A stretch of DNA of 13,297 nt from Pseudomonadota bacterium (GCA_023427545.1 JAEZBF010000154.1:1-13297); one strand, 5' to 3'; shown: positions 1-6,905, numbered from the stretch's first letter. Notes: a model not told the origin generated them from the letters alone. Made by a program: numbers and translations.

Positions 1-212
1 CCGTCGGCGCGCATCCGCTCGAATTCCTTGACCGAGATGAAGTGGTAATGGACCCCTTCCACCTCGCTGGGCCGCTTGGCACGCGTTGTCACCGACACGG
101 AGAGCTCGATGTTCTTGTCGGAAGCCATGACGGCGCGCGAGATCGAGCTCTTCCCCGCCCCCGAGGGCGAGGCGATCACCAGCATGACCCCCCTGCGCGC
201 AATCGTCTCCAT
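1..212 (-). CDS. gmk: Guanylate kinase, N-terminal part (cut by window edge)
   Basis: Guanylate kinase transfers a phosphate from ATP to GMP (or dGMP), giving GDP in purine nucleotide metabolism in the cytoplasm. The ATG at 212 opens METIARRGVMLVIASPSGAG; residues 14-22 form the P-loop ending GAGKSS, and the following stretch SVSVTTRAKRPSEVEGVHYH is the GMP-binding region typical of Gmk (TTR-x-R-P-x-E-x-x-G-x-x-Y). About 70 of the usual roughly 205-220 codons are present; the gene continues beyond base 1. It starts 3 bp after the yicC stop, so it is probably the next gene of the same transcript. The Shine-Dalgarno is weak (GAGTAGG directly upstream), in line with coupling to yicC. The assignment rests on directly visible motifs. 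Confidence 0.95.
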   Translation of the reverse strand, partial: METIARRGVMLVIASPSGAGKSSISRAVMASDKNIELSVSVTTRAKRPSEVEGVHYHFISVKEFERMRAD

Positions 213-215
213 AGC

Positions 216-1103
216 CTACTCGATGTTCTGGATCTGCTCGCGGAACTGATCGATCACCGCCTTGAGGTCAAGGCCGATCGCGGTCAGGTCCACGGCATTG
301 CTCTTGGCGCAGAGCGTATTCGCCTCGCGGTTAAGCTCCTGTGACAGGAAATCGAGCTTTCGTCCGACGGCGCCGCCCCGCGCCAGCAGTGCGCGGGCCG
401 CCATGTTGTGCGCGGTCAGCCTATAGAGCTCCTCGCGGATGTCGGCCTTGGTCGCGAGCAGCAGCGCTTCCTGCACCAGCCGCTCCTCCGGCAGGCCCTG
501 CGCGGAGAGTTCGGCGACCTGCCCCCGCAGCCGTTCGAGGATCGCCTCGCGCGAGCGGCTCGGATGCGCCTCTGCAGCGGCGGCGAGGGCGGCGATCTCG
601 TCGAGCCGCTGAGTCAGCACGGACGCCAGCTGCGCCCCTTCGCTGCGGCGGGCCTGCACCAATTCTTTCAGCGCCTGGTCCGTGGCAGCGAGAATCGCTT
701 GGTTCAGCTCATCTTCTGCCGCCTCATCCAGCGGAGCTTCACGCTGCTCGACCACACCCTTGATCGCGAGGATGCCCTCGAGATGGGGCGCCGGCGCGTT
801 GATCTCGCCCGACAGCTCGCGCAGCGCCGCAAGCACTGTATCCAGCGCCTGCCGGTTGACCACCACGTCGCCGCCAGTGCCCTCCCGCTGCACGTTGAGC
901 GTGTAGGTGATCGAGCCGCGCTGCAGCACGGCGCCTGCGCGCCGCCTGACCTCCGGCTCGAGCGCATCCATGCCGGGCGGCAGCCGCATCCGCATTTCCA
1001 GCCCGCGGCTGTTGACCGACTTCACCTCGCACGAGAATGCCGCCCCCGCCCGCACTCCGCGGACGCGGGCATAGCCGGTCATGCTGGCAAGCGCCGCACT
1101 CAT
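216..1103 (-). CDS. yicC: YicC/YloC family endoribonuclease
   Basis: YicC-family protein of 295 residues, the usual family length. It opens with the family signature SMTGYARVRG (residues 7-16) and ends with the conserved C-terminal domain (DUF1732): KADIREELYRLTAH at 219-232 and GRKLDFLSQELNREANTL at 247-264. Family members in E. coli and Bacillus are reported endoribonucleases that affect RNA turnover and stationary-phase behaviour; the target here is unknown. The start at 1103 is chosen because its ATG overlaps the mltG stop as ATGA; no Shine-Dalgarno is visible, so translation probably relies on coupling. An internal ATG at residue 8 (MTGYAR) is the only realistic alternative. yicC next to gmk is a conserved pairing in proteobacteria, consistent with the call. 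Confidence 0.93.
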   Translation of the reverse strand: MSAALASMTGYARVRGVRAGAAFSCEVKSVNSRGLEMRMRLPPGMDALEPEVRRRAGAVLQRGSITYTLNVQREGTGGDVVVNRQALDTVLAALRELSGEINAPAPHLEGILAIKGVVEQREAPLDEAAEDELNQAILAATDQALKELVQARRSEGAQLASVLTQRLDEIAALAAAAEAHPSRSREAILERLRGQVAELSAQGLPEERLVQEALLLATKADIREELYRLTAHNMAARALLARGGAVGRKLDFLSQELNREANTLCAKSNAVDLTAIGLDLKAVIDQFREQIQNIE

Positions 1104-2248
1104 TGTGCGCCGGCCGGCGCTGCATCCTCCGGAACGTCCTCGCCCGCGGCTTCGGCCTGCTGTGCCGCGAGAGCTTCCCGCGCCGCCTCGGCCTCGTCGT
1201 CGATCTTGGCCTGGCGCAGCGCCTGGCGGTACTTGGCAACATTCTGCTGGTGCTGCTTGTAGGTCGGCGCGAACAGGTGCCCCTTGGACGGATCGGCTCC
1301 CGCCGCAACGAAGTAGAGGTCGTTCGTCTTGGCCGGGTGAGCGACCGCTTTCAGCGCATCGAGCCCCGGGTTGGCGATCGGCCCCTTGGGCAGGCCTTCC
1401 ATCTGATAGGTGTTGTAGTCGTTCTTCGCCTCGATCTCGGACTTCTTGAGATCGCGCCCGAGCACGCTGACCCCTTTGGTGATGCCGTAGATGATGGTGG
1501 GGTCGGACTGCAGCCGCATCCCGCGCTTGAGGCGGTTGAGAAACACCGCCGCGACTTGCGGCCGCTCGCTGGCGATGCCGGTTTCCTTCTCGACCACCGA
1601 TGCCAGGATCACCAGCTGCTCGGGCGTCTTGACGATCTGCTCGGGCCCGCAGACTTCCGGATCGCAGTTCTTCCAGACGTCGGCGACGGCAGCCTTCATG
1701 TCGGCCTGCATGCGCTCGAGCACCGAGGCTCGGGTTGCACCCCGGTCGAAGTGGTAGGTCTGCGGCAGGATCGTGCCCTCCTCGGGCAAGCTCGCGATGT
1801 CGCCGACCAGCACCGCCTCGGCCTTCAGCCGCTCCATAGCCTGGAACGCGGTGTACCCCTCGGGCACCGTCACGGCGTGCTGGATCGGCTTGCCCTCGGT
1901 AAACTCCTTGAGGATATCGGCCATGCTGGCGCCGGCGGGGATGTGGAACTCGCCGGCCTTGATCTCGCGCTGCTTCTTGAGGGCATAGCTGCCGGCGTAG
2001 AAGACGAAGCGATTGCTGATCAGCCCCTGGTCCTCGAGCCGCTGGCCGATGACCGTTGCGCCCGAATTGCGCTCGACCACGAAGGTCGTGTCTGCCGTCG
2101 CCGGTCCGCGCGCGTAGAACTGCTGGCCGCCCCAGAACAGCACCCCTACGGCTAGCACGATGCCGATGACAAGCAGGCCGAGCACTGCGTTGGCGATCTC
2201 GACGAAGCCGTTGCGGCGCCGGTTGCGCCGGGTTTTGCGGTCCGCCAT
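1100..2248 (-). CDS. mltG: Endolytic murein transglycosylase MltG (YceG-like)
   Basis: MltG is an inner-membrane lytic transglycosylase that cleaves nascent glycan strands and so limits peptidoglycan strand length. The protein has 382 residues: a basic cytoplasmic N-terminus (RKTRRNRRRN), one transmembrane segment at about 20-40 (LGLLVIGIVLAVGVLFWG), a LysM-like/YceG region (about 50-125), and the catalytic domain. The catalytic glutamate is E220 in LASVVEKETG, followed by AAVFLNRL and the QSDPTIIYG motif at 247-255. An Ala/Glu-rich tail (about 345-382) looks disordered. AGGGA lies about 8-12 bases before the ATG at 2248. It lies 79 bp downstream of fabF and overlaps yicC by 4 bp. fabF-mltG adjacency is widespread in proteobacteria. 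No missing residues noted. Confidence 0.95.
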   Translation of the reverse strand: MADRKTRRNRRRNGFVEIANAVLGLLVIGIVLAVGVLFWGGQQFYARGPATADTTFVVERNSGATVIGQRLEDQGLISNRFVFYAGSYALKKQREIKAGEFHIPAGASMADILKEFTEGKPIQHAVTVPEGYTAFQAMERLKAEAVLVGDIASLPEEGTILPQTYHFDRGATRASVLERMQADMKAAVADVWKNCDPEVCGPEQIVKTPEQLVILASVVEKETGIASERPQVAAVFLNRLKRGMRLQSDPTIIYGITKGVSVLGRDLKKSEIEAKNDYNTYQMEGLPKGPIANPGLDALKAVAHPAKTNDLYFVAAGADPSKGHLFAPTYKQHQQNVAKYRQALRQAKIDDEAEAAREALAAQQAEAAGEDVPEDAAPAGAQ

Positions 2249-2327
2249 GCGGTTAGGTCCCTGATGTGACGGGCTATCTTCTAGACGAATTGGGGCGTGA
2301 CAAGGCTCGCGCCGCGGCCGCCAACGG

Positions 2328-3596
2328 CTAATTCAGCTTACGAAAGATGAGCGAGGCGTTGGTGCCACCGAAGCCGAACGAATTGTTCAGCGCGATGTCG
2401 ATGCGCTTCTGCACCGGCTTGTGGGGCACGAGGTTGATCGGCGTCTCGACCGAAGGATTGTCGAGGTTGATCGTGGGCGGGGCGATGTTGTCGCGCATGG
2501 CCAGCAGGCAGAAGATCGCTTCGACCGATCCGGCCGCCCCAAGCAGGTGCCCGATCGCCGACTTCGTCGAGGACATCGCAGCGTTTCCGGCGGCGTTGCC
2601 GAGCAGGCGCGTCACCGCGCCCAGTTCGATCTCGTCCCCCAGCGGCGTCGAGGTGCCGTGCGCGTTGATGTAGTCAATGTCGGCCGCGCTGATGCCGGCG
2701 CGCTTGATCGCCGCCTGCATCGCCCGGAACCCGCCGTTGCCGTCCTCGGCCGGCGCGGTGATGTGGTAGGCATCGCCCGACATGCCGTAGCCGATGACCT
2801 CGCCATAAATGGTCGCACCGCGCGCCTTGGCCCGCTCGTACTCCTCGAGCACGACGATCCCTGCCCCCTCGCCCATCACGAAGCCGTCGCGATCCTTGTC
2901 GTAGGGCCGCGACCCCTTCTCCGGCGTGTCGTTGAAACCCGTCGAGAGCGCGCGGCAGGCGGCAAAGCCCGCGATCGCGATGCGGTTGACCGCCGACTCC
3001 GCACCGCCCGCGACCATCACGTCCGCATCGCCCATGGCGATCAGCCGCCACGAGTCGCCGATCGCGTGCGCGCCCGTCGAGCAGGCGGTCACCACCGAAT
3101 GGTTCGGCCCCTTGAGGCCGAAGCGAATGGAAACGTATCCCGAAGCGAGGTTGATCAGCCGGCCGGGAATGAAGAACGGGCTGACGCGCCGCGGACCACG
3201 CTCATGCAGCGTTATCGAGGTCTCGTAGATGCCGCCCAGCCCGCCGATGCCCGAGCCGATCAGCACGCCCGTGCGTTCGCGCTCTTCGTCGGTCTTGGGC
3301 TCGATCCCGGCATGGTCGATCGCCTGCTTGGCGGCAGCCATCGCATAGACGATGAACGGATCGACCTTGCGCTGGTCCTTGGTATCCATCCACTCGTCGG
3401 GATTGAACTTGCCCTCGGAGGAATCCCCGAGCGGGATGCGGCAGGCGATCTTGCAGGCGAGGTCCTCGACTTCGAAGTCGGTGATGCGCACCGCGCCGCT
3501 TTCGCCGGCGAGGATACGCGACCACGTCGCTTCGACGCCGCAACCAAGCGGCGTGACCAGCCCCATCCCGGTGACGACGACGCGGCGCAGTTCCAT
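2328..3596 (-). CDS. fabF: Beta-ketoacyl-ACP synthase II (FabF)
   Basis: FabF condenses malonyl-ACP with acyl-ACP to elongate fatty acids by two carbons in the cytoplasmic type II FAS pathway. The 422-residue protein starts RRVVVTGMGLVTPLG and has the full KAS I/II catalytic triad: Cys172 in TACSTGAHA, His313 in NAHGTSTPLGD and His350 in SAIGHLLGAAG. The C-terminal glycine-rich gating loop NNSFGFGGTNA is at 404-414. Length is close to the E. coli enzyme (413), so it is complete. The start at 3596 is fixed by the N-terminal family sequence; upstream bases do not contain a clear Shine-Dalgarno, which is odd for a highly expressed gene and may mean coupling to acpP, 83 bp upstream. FabF rather than FabB is favoured by the acpP-fabF linkage and the His-His triad wording. 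Confidence 0.97.
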   Translation of the reverse strand: MELRRVVVTGMGLVTPLGCGVEATWSRILAGESGAVRITDFEVEDLACKIACRIPLGDSSEGKFNPDEWMDTKDQRKVDPFIVYAMAAAKQAIDHAGIEPKTDEERERTGVLIGSGIGGLGGIYETSITLHERGPRRVSPFFIPGRLINLASGYVSIRFGLKGPNHSVVTACSTGAHAIGDSWRLIAMGDADVMVAGGAESAVNRIAIAGFAACRALSTGFNDTPEKGSRPYDKDRDGFVMGEGAGIVVLEEYERAKARGATIYGEVIGYGMSGDAYHITAPAEDGNGGFRAMQAAIKRAGISAADIDYINAHGTSTPLGDEIELGAVTRLLGNAAGNAAMSSTKSAIGHLLGAAGSVEAIFCLLAMRDNIAPPTINLDNPSVETPINLVPHKPVQKRIDIALNNSFGFGGTNASLIFRKLN

Positions 3597-3679
3597 CAGT
3601 GGTCAGCCATCGAAGTGGCGTGGCCGCAGCGGTTGCCCCAAACCGGCGCGACCCGCGATTGCAGGATCGTCGGCGCCGT

Positions 3680-3916
3680 TCAGCCGACCGCCTTGGTCAG
3701 GAAGTTGACGGCGTCTCCGAACGTCTGGATGGACTCGGCAGCGTCGTCCGGAATCTCGACGGAGAACTCCTCTTCGAACGCCATCACCAGTTCCACCTGG
3801 TCGAGCGAATCCGCACCCAGATCGTCGATGAAGCTGGCCTTCTCGACCACCTTCTCGGGGTCGACATTCAGGTGCTCGACAACGATCTTGCGGACGCGAT
3901 CGGCGATATCGCTCAT
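3680..3916 (-). CDS. acpP: Acyl carrier protein
   Basis: AcpP carries growing acyl chains on a 4'-phosphopantetheine arm between the Fab enzymes. The 78-residue, strongly acidic protein has the attachment serine S37 in the classic GADSLDQVELVMAFEEEF context, and helix I wording MSDIADRVRKIVVEHLNV. Length matches the family (77-80). The Shine-Dalgarno AAGGAAG sits about 7 bases before the ATG at 3916. It lies between fabG (181 bp upstream) and fabF (83 bp downstream); the long fabG-acpP gap with a promoter candidate suggests acpP can be expressed above the level of the operon, as expected for one of the most abundant cell proteins. Confidence 0.98.
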   Translation of the reverse strand: MSDIADRVRKIVVEHLNVDPEKVVEKASFIDDLGADSLDQVELVMAFEEEFSVEIPDDAAESIQTFGDAVNFLTKAVG

Positions 3917-3952
3917 ATTGGACTTCCTTTTACCGTAACCGGGTTCGGGTGG

Positions 3953-3981
3953 TTGTTATTAGCGCGGAGCGGAAAGTTCAA
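3953..3981 (-). promoter_or_regulatory. Candidate acpP promoter
   Basis: On the minus strand TTGAAC (3976-3981) is followed after 17 bp by TAACAA (3953-3958), a reasonable sigma-70 type pair; an overlapping TAATAA (3956-3961) is an alternative -10 with a spacer that is too short. The start would lie about 30 bases before the acpP ATG. The 181-bp gap between fabG and acpP is otherwise empty. Motif match only; no proof of activity. Confidence 0.35.
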
Positions 3982-4097
3982 GGCCATGCGAGCTTTCGCA
4001 CAGCGGACTGTAGGTCGCGTTCCCACCGCCCGCAAGATAGGCAACGGCGGCGCCCCGCCGCGCGTTCCCTGCACCTCTCGGAGCGGCCGTATAACGG

Positions 4098-4832
4098 CTA
4101 GATCATCAGCATGCCGCCATTGACATTGAGGGTGTGGCCGGTGATGTAGCTGGCCTCGCTGCTGGCTAGGAATACCACCGCCGCCGCGATCTCGGCGCCG
4201 GTCCCCAGCCGCTGCGCCGGCACCCGCTGCATGATCATTTCACGCTGCTTGTCATTGAGTTCATCGGTCATCGCAGAGGTGATGAACCCCGGCGCGATGG
4301 TGTTGACGGTAATCCCTCGCGGCGCAACCTCCTGGGCCAGCGCCTTGGTCATGCCGATGAGGCCGGCCTTGGACGCCGCGTAGTTGCCCTGCCCGGCGTT
4401 ACCGGCGACCCCCACCACTGAGGTGATGCCGATGATCCGCCCATAGCGCTGGCGCACCATCCCGCGGAGCACCGCCCGGCTGAGGTGGAATGCCGCGGTC
4501 AGGTTCACCGCGATGACGTCGTCCCACTCCTCGTCCTTCATGCGCAGGAAGATGTTGTCGCGCGTCATCCCCGCGTTGTTGACGAGGATGTCCAGCCCAC
4601 CCAGCGCCTGCTCGGCCGAGGGTACCAGCTTGTCGACCTCGTCGAGCTTGCTGAGGTTGCACGGCAGGACCGCCGCGCCGCCGATCTCGTTGGCAACCGT
4701 CTCGAGCTTGTCGATGCGCGTGCCGCTGACCGCGAGCTTGGCGCCGGCGCCCGCGAGCGCCTTGGCGATCTCCTGCCCGATGCCGCCGCTCGCGCCGGTC
4801 ACCAGCGCGCGTTTACCCGTGAGATCAAACAT
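4098..4832 (-). CDS. fabG: 3-oxoacyl-ACP reductase FabG
   Basis: FabG reduces beta-ketoacyl-ACP to 3-hydroxyacyl-ACP with NADPH, the first reduction of each elongation cycle. The 244-residue short-chain dehydrogenase has the cofactor motif TGASGGIG at 12-19, NNAG at 85-88, and the catalytic tetrad N110, S138 (ITSVVG), Y151 and K155 (YAASK). The motif PGFITSAMTD at 181-190 is typical of FabG (PG-x-I-x-T-x-M), which with length and operon position separates it from the many other SDR enzymes. AAAGGAG sits 8 bases before the ATG at 4832. The gene lies 113 bp downstream of fabD, with a hairpin repeat in the gap. Confidence 0.96.
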   Translation of the reverse strand: MFDLTGKRALVTGASGGIGQEIAKALAGAGAKLAVSGTRIDKLETVANEIGGAAVLPCNLSKLDEVDKLVPSAEQALGGLDILVNNAGMTRDNIFLRMKDEEWDDVIAVNLTAAFHLSRAVLRGMVRQRYGRIIGITSVVGVAGNAGQGNYAASKAGLIGMTKALAQEVAPRGITVNTIAPGFITSAMTDELNDKQREMIMQRVPAQRLGTGAEIAAAVVFLASSEASYITGHTLNVNGGMLMI

Positions 4833-4907
4833 TTATGCGCTCCTTTGCAGAGACTGATTCAGCACAAGCTCACAAGGATGATTACCGAAAACCCGGTGCC
4901 TTCTGAG

Positions 4908-4940
4908 GACCTCATGGTGAGCTTGTCGAACCACGAGGTC
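4908..4940. repeat. REP-like palindromic element in the fabD-fabG spacer
   Basis: GACCTCATGGT (4908-4918) pairs with ACCACGAGGTC (4930-4940), 10 of 11 positions, around an 11-base loop GAGCTTGTCGA. I recognise the phrase TGGTGAGCTTGTCGAACCA as one that recurs between genes in many alphaproteobacterial genomes, so this is probably a dispersed REP-type element rather than an operon-specific structure. It lies inside a co-directional operon and could form a hairpin in the mRNA, damping read-through or protecting an upstream 3' end. No U-run follows, so it is not an intrinsic terminator. Confidence 0.6.
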
Positions 4941-4945
4941 CGGGC

Positions 4946-5896
4946 TCACTGGTTCAGCGTACCCAGGAACGCCTCGACCTCGGCCGGAGTGCCCACCGCC
5001 ACGGCATTGATCTCGGGCGCGATGCGCTTGGCCAGGCCCGTCAGCACCTTGCCCGAGCCGAGTTCGACGAGCTGGGTCACCCCGCCCTCGCCCGCAAGCC
5101 ACTGCACGCTCTCGGTCCAGCGCACCATTCCGGTCACCTGCTCCACCAGCCGCGCCCGGATCTCGGACGGGTCGCTGATCGGTCCCGCCACCATGTTGGC
5201 GACGACCGGCACCACCGGCTCGTGCACGTCCACTTCCGCCAGCGCGCCCTGCATAACGGTGGCCGCGGGCTCCATCAGCGCGCAATGGAACGGGGCGCTC
5301 ACCGGCAGCGGCAGCGCCCGCTTCGCGCCGCGCGCCTTCGCGAGGTCGATCGCCCGCGCTACCGCCGCTGCAGTGCCAGAAACGACCACCTGCCCCGGCG
5401 CATTGTCGTTCGCGACGCCGCAGACCTCCCCCTGTGCCGCCTCAGCGGCAACCTCGAGCACGGCGGGCAAATCCAGCCCGAGGATCGCTGCCATCGCACC
5501 CTGCCCAACCGGCACCGCCTGCTGCATCGCCTGCCCGCGGATACGCAGCAATCTCGCCGTGTCGGCCAGCGACAGCGCCCCGGCGGCGCAGAGCGCGGAG
5601 TACTCGCCCAGCGAGTGCCCCGCGACGAAGGCCGCTGTCTCGGCCACGCCGGCCCCGCGCGCCGCCAGCACCCGCACCACCGCGACGCTCACGGCCATCA
5701 GCGCAGGCTGGGCATTCTCGGTCATCCGCAGGGTCTCATCGGGCCCTTCGAACATGATCGGCGAGAGCTTCTGGCCCAACGCATCGTCGACCTCTGAAAA
5801 CACTGCCCGTGCTTCGGGGAACGCGAGGTCGAGATCGCGGCCCATGCCTACGGCCTGACTGCCCTGTCCGGGAAAGGTGAATGCGCGCTTGGCCAT
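4946..5896 (-). CDS. fabD: Malonyl-CoA:ACP transacylase FabD
   Basis: FabD moves malonyl from CoA to AcpP, supplying the extender unit for all elongation rounds. The protein has 316 residues, close to the E. coli enzyme (309). It starts MAKRAFTFPGQGSQAVGMG, with the oxyanion glutamine in the GQGSQ motif; the nucleophile is S95 in GHSLGEYSA, R120 sits in RIRGQAMQQA and the catalytic His is H204 in SAPFHCALM. The reading frame stays open about 60 codons upstream, but the start at 5896 is supported by the Shine-Dalgarno GAGGAAAG 5-12 bases before it and by the family N-terminus; the upstream extension has no family similarity and non-coding codon use. It heads the lipid operon and diverges from higBA and the ribosomal protein operon. 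Confidence 0.96.
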   Translation of the reverse strand: MAKRAFTFPGQGSQAVGMGRDLDLAFPEARAVFSEVDDALGQKLSPIMFEGPDETLRMTENAQPALMAVSVAVVRVLAARGAGVAETAAFVAGHSLGEYSALCAAGALSLADTARLLRIRGQAMQQAVPVGQGAMAAILGLDLPAVLEVAAEAAQGEVCGVANDNAPGQVVVSGTAAAVARAIDLAKARGAKRALPLPVSAPFHCALMEPAATVMQGALAEVDVHEPVVPVVANMVAGPISDPSEIRARLVEQVTGMVRWTESVQWLAGEGGVTQLVELGSGKVLTGLAKRIAPEINAVAVGTPAEVEAFLGTLNQ

Positions 5897-5908
5897 GTCG
5901 GCTTTCCT

Positions 5909-5927
5909 CAACGATCCAGTGTCGTTG
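5909..5927. promoter_or_regulatory. Small inverted repeat in the fabD leader
   Basis: CAACGA (5909-5914) and TCGTTG (5922-5927) are perfect 6-bp arms around a 7-base centre. The element lies between the putative fabD -10 and its Shine-Dalgarno (5902-5909 on the minus strand), where it could be an operator or an mRNA hairpin next to the ribosome binding site. I cannot link it to a known fatty-acid regulator site. Confidence 0.3.
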
Positions 5928-5933
5928 CGGCCT

Positions 5934-5962
5934 TCTATGTCGCGCTCTGCCGCCGCTGTCCA
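5934..5962 (-). promoter_or_regulatory. Candidate promoter of the fabD operon
   Basis: On the minus strand TGGACA (5957-5962, one base from TTGACA) precedes CATAGA (5934-5939) by 17 bp. A transcript would begin about 30 bases before the fabD ATG. The -35 is good and the -10 weak, as often in alphaproteobacteria. Position, directly upstream of the first gene of the operon, supports it. Confidence 0.35.
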
Positions 5963-5969
5963 GCCGCCC

Positions 5970-6090
5970 TCAGCCGGCGAAGCTGGCCGCGTTCGTACTG
6001 GCGATGCAGAGCACGATCCCGACCCGCTTGCCGACAGCCGGCACGTAGCGCTTGGACAGCAGCGCCGCCAGCGCATCCGTCCAGCCCGGT
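5970..6090 (-). other. Possible coding remnant upstream of higB
   Basis: Within the spacer between fabD and higB, one minus-strand frame ending in a TGA at 5970 has almost only G or C in third codon positions across about 39 codons (reading PGWTDALAALLSKRYVPAVG and onward), the codon habit of real genes here. Further upstream in that frame the bias fades and no convincing start or ribosome binding site exists. It may be the tail of a degraded gene or chance in GC-rich DNA. I do not recognise the sequence and assign no function. Confidence 0.2.
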
Positions 6091-6106
6091 TCAGCCCGGT
6101 TCAGCC
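6082..6106. repeat. Tandem 10-bp repeat, 2.5 copies
   Basis: CAGCCCGGTT occurs twice head to tail (6082-6091 and 6092-6101) and is followed by a partial third copy, CAGCC. It lies in the spacer upstream of higB and most likely reflects slippage; no function is evident. Confidence 0.7.
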
Positions 6107-6192
6107 ACGATGCGAAGCACGTCCCACAACGTCCGCTGCGGGCAGAAATGTCGCTGTCGCTCACCAGCACAGACCGGCACCTCGAGTGGCAC

Positions 6193-6221
6193 CTTGACGA
6201 CCAGTTCCCATCATGGGAACT
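6193..6221 (+). promoter_or_regulatory. higBA control region: -35-like box and 19-bp palindromic operator
   Basis: A perfect palindrome, AGTTCCCATCATGGGAACT, occupies 6203-6221: 8-bp arms around TCA. It ends 7 bases before the GTG start of higB. Just upstream is CTTGAC (6193-6198), the alphaproteobacterial -35 consensus; no good -10 is seen at the right distance (GAACTT at 6217 is weak). HigA antitoxins of known systems bind such palindromes at their own promoter and repress it, so the natural reading is an autoregulatory HigA operator lying in the promoter spacer. The palindrome is observed; operator function is inferred. Confidence 0.6.
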
Positions 6222-6228
6222 TCTGTGG

Positions 6229-6525
6229 GTGCGGATCATTGCGAAAGCGGCGTTGCGGGAGTTCTGGCAACGCTACCCAGCCGCCGAGGCACCGCTAAGG
6301 AAGTGGTTTTCCCTGGTCAGCGGCGCACAATGGCGCGGACCAGCCGACGTGAAGGCGATGTTTGGTTCAACCGTCGATTTCGTCGCCGATAACCGGATCA
6401 TCTTCGACGTTGGCGGCAATAAGCACCGGCTCATCGTCCGGGTTTCCTACGGATACGGGCAGGTGCTCATCAAGTTCGTCGGGACCCATGCGGAGTATGA
6501 CCGGATCGATGCGAGGACCGTTTGA
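6229..6525 (+). CDS. higB: HigB-type mRNA interferase toxin
   Basis: RelE/ParE-superfamily HigB toxin, expected to cut mRNA on translating ribosomes and to be neutralised by the HigA encoded next to it. With the GTG start at 6229 the product has 98 residues, the normal size, and begins (M)RIIAKAALREFW, matching the N-terminus of this HigB group. Other family landmarks are the PADVKAMF segment, FDVGGNKHRLIVRVSY (59-74) and the C-terminal KFVGTHAEYDRID at 82-94. The frame is open upstream to 6052, but that extension lacks similarity and would run through the operator. Only a poor GGGA (in the palindrome) precedes the GTG. Third-position GC is visibly lower than in fabD or dnaB, suggesting horizontal acquisition. 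The stop overlaps the higA start by one base (TGATG). Confidence 0.88.
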   Translation: MRIIAKAALREFWQRYPAAEAPLRKWFSLVSGAQWRGPADVKAMFGSTVDFVADNRIIFDVGGNKHRLIVRVSYGYGQVLIKFVGTHAEYDRIDARTV

Positions 6526-6902
6526 TGGATATCAGGCCAATCCGATCTGAAGCCGACTACCGGTGGGCTCTGGCGGAGATCGAACAGTACTTCGACAAGG
6601 AACCGCCTCACGGCTCCCCCGAGGCGGACCGCTTTGAAATCCTTGGGGACCTCATCGAGGCCTACGAAGCACGCCATTGGGCGATCGAACATGCCGACCC
6701 CGTCGAGCTTATCCGCTACCGGATGGAGCTCGGTGGGTTTCAGGTGAAGCACCTCGCCGAGGTTCTCGGCTCGAAGTCACGCGCCTCGGAGGTGCTGAAC
6801 CGTAAGCGGGCGATCACGCTCGATATGGCGCGCAAGCTTCACGACGCCTGGGGCATCCCCGCCGAGGTGCTGATCCGTCCCTATCGGCTCGACGCAGCGT
6901 AA
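6525..6902 (+). CDS. higA: HigA-type antitoxin, HTH transcriptional regulator
   Basis: Antitoxin of the preceding toxin, 125 residues. The N-terminal half (about 1-55) contains QYFDKEPPHGSPEADRFEIL, typical of the longer HigA group and probably the toxin-binding part; the C-terminal half holds an XRE-type helix-turn-helix at about 62-115, with FQVKHLAEVLGSKSRASEVL as the turn and recognition helix and LNRKRAITLDMARKL after it. The ATG at 6525 overlaps the higB stop, and a TTG directly before it in the same frame is a less likely start. Toxin-first order with translational coupling is the standard higBA arrangement. The protein likely binds the palindrome at 6203-6221 to repress the operon. 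Confidence 0.88.
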   Translation: MDIRPIRSEADYRWALAEIEQYFDKEPPHGSPEADRFEILGDLIEAYEARHWAIEHADPVELIRYRMELGGFQVKHLAEVLGSKSRASEVLNRKRAITLDMARKLHDAWGIPAEVLIRPYRLDAA

Positions 6903-6905
6903 TTC

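Noticed and set aside
408..2155. Long open frames on the plus strand opposite yicC and mltG, and opposite fabF, fabD and dnaB
   Set aside because: They are antisense shadows of well-supported genes in GC-rich DNA, lack ribosome binding sites and show no recognisable protein families.
4025..4070. GGCGG-CGCC-CCGCC inverted repeat in the fabG-acpP gap as a terminator
   Set aside because: Only a 5-bp stem and no T-run on the minus strand; such short GC repeats are expected by chance in this composition.
5897..6076. Longer fabD with about 60 extra N-terminal residues
   Set aside because: The extra part has no FabD similarity and poor codon use, covers the promoter candidate, and an excellent Shine-Dalgarno precedes the ATG at 5896.
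6052..6228. Longer higB starting at 6052
   Set aside because: The HigB family starts at the RIIAK segment; the extension would be translated through the palindromic operator and lacks similarity.
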